Origin: Planctomycetaceae bacterium
GTDB taxonomy: Bacteria > Planctomycetota > Planctomycetia > Pirellulales > Pirellulaceae
Direction: 5' to 3'
Length of the DNA stretch: 42,410 nt
Assembly: GCA_012729315.1 (NCBI GenBank)
Contig: JAAYDI010000050.1
Location: 1-42,410 of the forward strand
Shown: piece by piece, positions 42,130 through 42,410 of the stretch
Layout of the letters: each line of letters begins with the position of its first letter
How positions within the stretch are numbered: position 1 is the first letter of the stretch
The notes under the pieces: generated by a model
What the model was told of the DNA's origin: nothing
Seen by the model: only the letters and a program-made list of their open reading frames with translations
The model's database searches: none
Position numbers and translations under genes: made by a program

Positions 42130-42137
42130 ACCTCCTT
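42130..42137 (-). promoter_or_regulatory. Ribosome binding site that fixes the TTG start of the kinase
   Basis: On the minus strand this is AAGGAGGT, a near-perfect anti-SD match five bases before TTG 42124; no better start codon lies near. Confidence 0.8.
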
Positions 42138-42177
42138 GTCGCAACGCCAACGGCACACCGGTGATCTCCGGCGCGCT

Positions 42178-42198
42178 ACGACGATTCCCGATCGTCGT
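42178..42198. promoter_or_regulatory. Stem-loop upstream of the kinase gene
   Basis: ACGACGAT-TCCCG-ATCGTCGT is an 8-bp perfect inverted repeat 54 bp before the kinase start codon. It may be an operator or a leader hairpin. Confidence 0.4.
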
Positions 42199-42326
42199 CC
42201 CCGCCGGCAGCCTGGACTCCCGGCCAGCCAGAGGCCGCGGGAGTGTACCAGAGCGGGCAACCGGAGGGCAAGGCGAATGCAGACTCCAGCGTTGCATACG
42301 ATTTCAGGTGGTGCTGTCCGAGCCCA

Positions 42327-42410
42327 CCGCGAGCCGCCCATTGCCGGCCGGGCCCCGGAAGCCCGGCCGCGGCTGCTTTTGATCTCGGTCTCGGAGGCCG
42401 CCGGTTCAGC
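42327..42410 (+). repeat. Dispersed ~85-bp repeat, copy 2 (cut by window end)
   Basis: Second copy of the element at 54-138, direct orientation, about 42.3 kb away. Its core contains a perfect stem GGCCGGGC / GCCCGGCC around a CCCGGAA loop. It lies about 200 bp upstream of the histidine kinase start. Because the match runs to the last base of the window, the true element may be longer. Confidence 0.8.

Overview
The window reads as a piece of a GC-rich planctomycete chromosome, most likely of the Pirellulales/Planctomycetia type. Supporting marks are a DUF1559 pseudopilin-like protein followed by a tiny lipoprotein, two ECF sigma/anti-sigma operons with exported partners, a PDZ-trypsin protease with a second decayed protease half, a very short lysine-rich histone H1-like protein, and many GTG/TTG starts. 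Taxonomy is inferred from protein families; no rRNA, tRNA, CRISPR array, transposase or phage gene was found.

Layout. (a) 1-5386: a minus-strand exported serine protease, a plus-strand SDR epimerase-like protein and small Tyr-rich exported protein, then a convergent M20 deacylase. (b) 5387-5822: a 33-bp repeat array with an inverted copy, and a sigma70-type promoter. (c) 5823-21000: a complete 14-gene complex I operon nuoA-N, with separate nuoC and nuoD, a short nuoG, and many start/stop overlaps. (d) 21003-23980: the same transcription unit appears to continue into a PAS/degenerate-AAA+/Fis-type regulator with a Cys-rich PAS domain, a small receiver-like protein without a phospho-acceptor, and an Mrp/ApbC iron-sulfur carrier, and ends at a strong hairpin terminator. 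(e) 24081-26166 (minus): a 48-residue Lys/Ala/Val repeat protein, then an overlapping M50 protease/SGNH hydrolase pair. (f) 26322-27795: a deoxyribosyltransferase-like protein and RlmN. (g) 28193-30402: ECF sigma, anti-sigma and a secreted helical protein. (h) 30476-32520: SppA and a TIM-barrel isomerase. (i) 32605-35210 (minus): a second ECF sigma, anti-sigma and PDZ protein. (j) 35336-39032: secreted aldose 1-epimerase, DUF1559 protein, lipoprotein and LexA with a clear promoter. (k) 39136-42124 (minus): NtrC-type response regulator and its histidine kinase, overlapping by 38 bp.

The most interesting functional proposal is a complex I 'control and maturation' tail behind nuoN. It pairs a regulator that has lost the sigma54-contacting GAFTGA loop and the Walker lysine, but kept a Fis-type HTH and gained a Cys-rich PAS, with a pseudo-receiver and an Mrp-family Fe-S carrier. 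The intact NtrC-type regulator at 39136-40536 is a useful internal contrast. A second structural observation is an ~85-bp sequence found in direct orientation at both edges of the window (54-138 and 42327-42410), apparently a dispersed repeat with hairpin potential.
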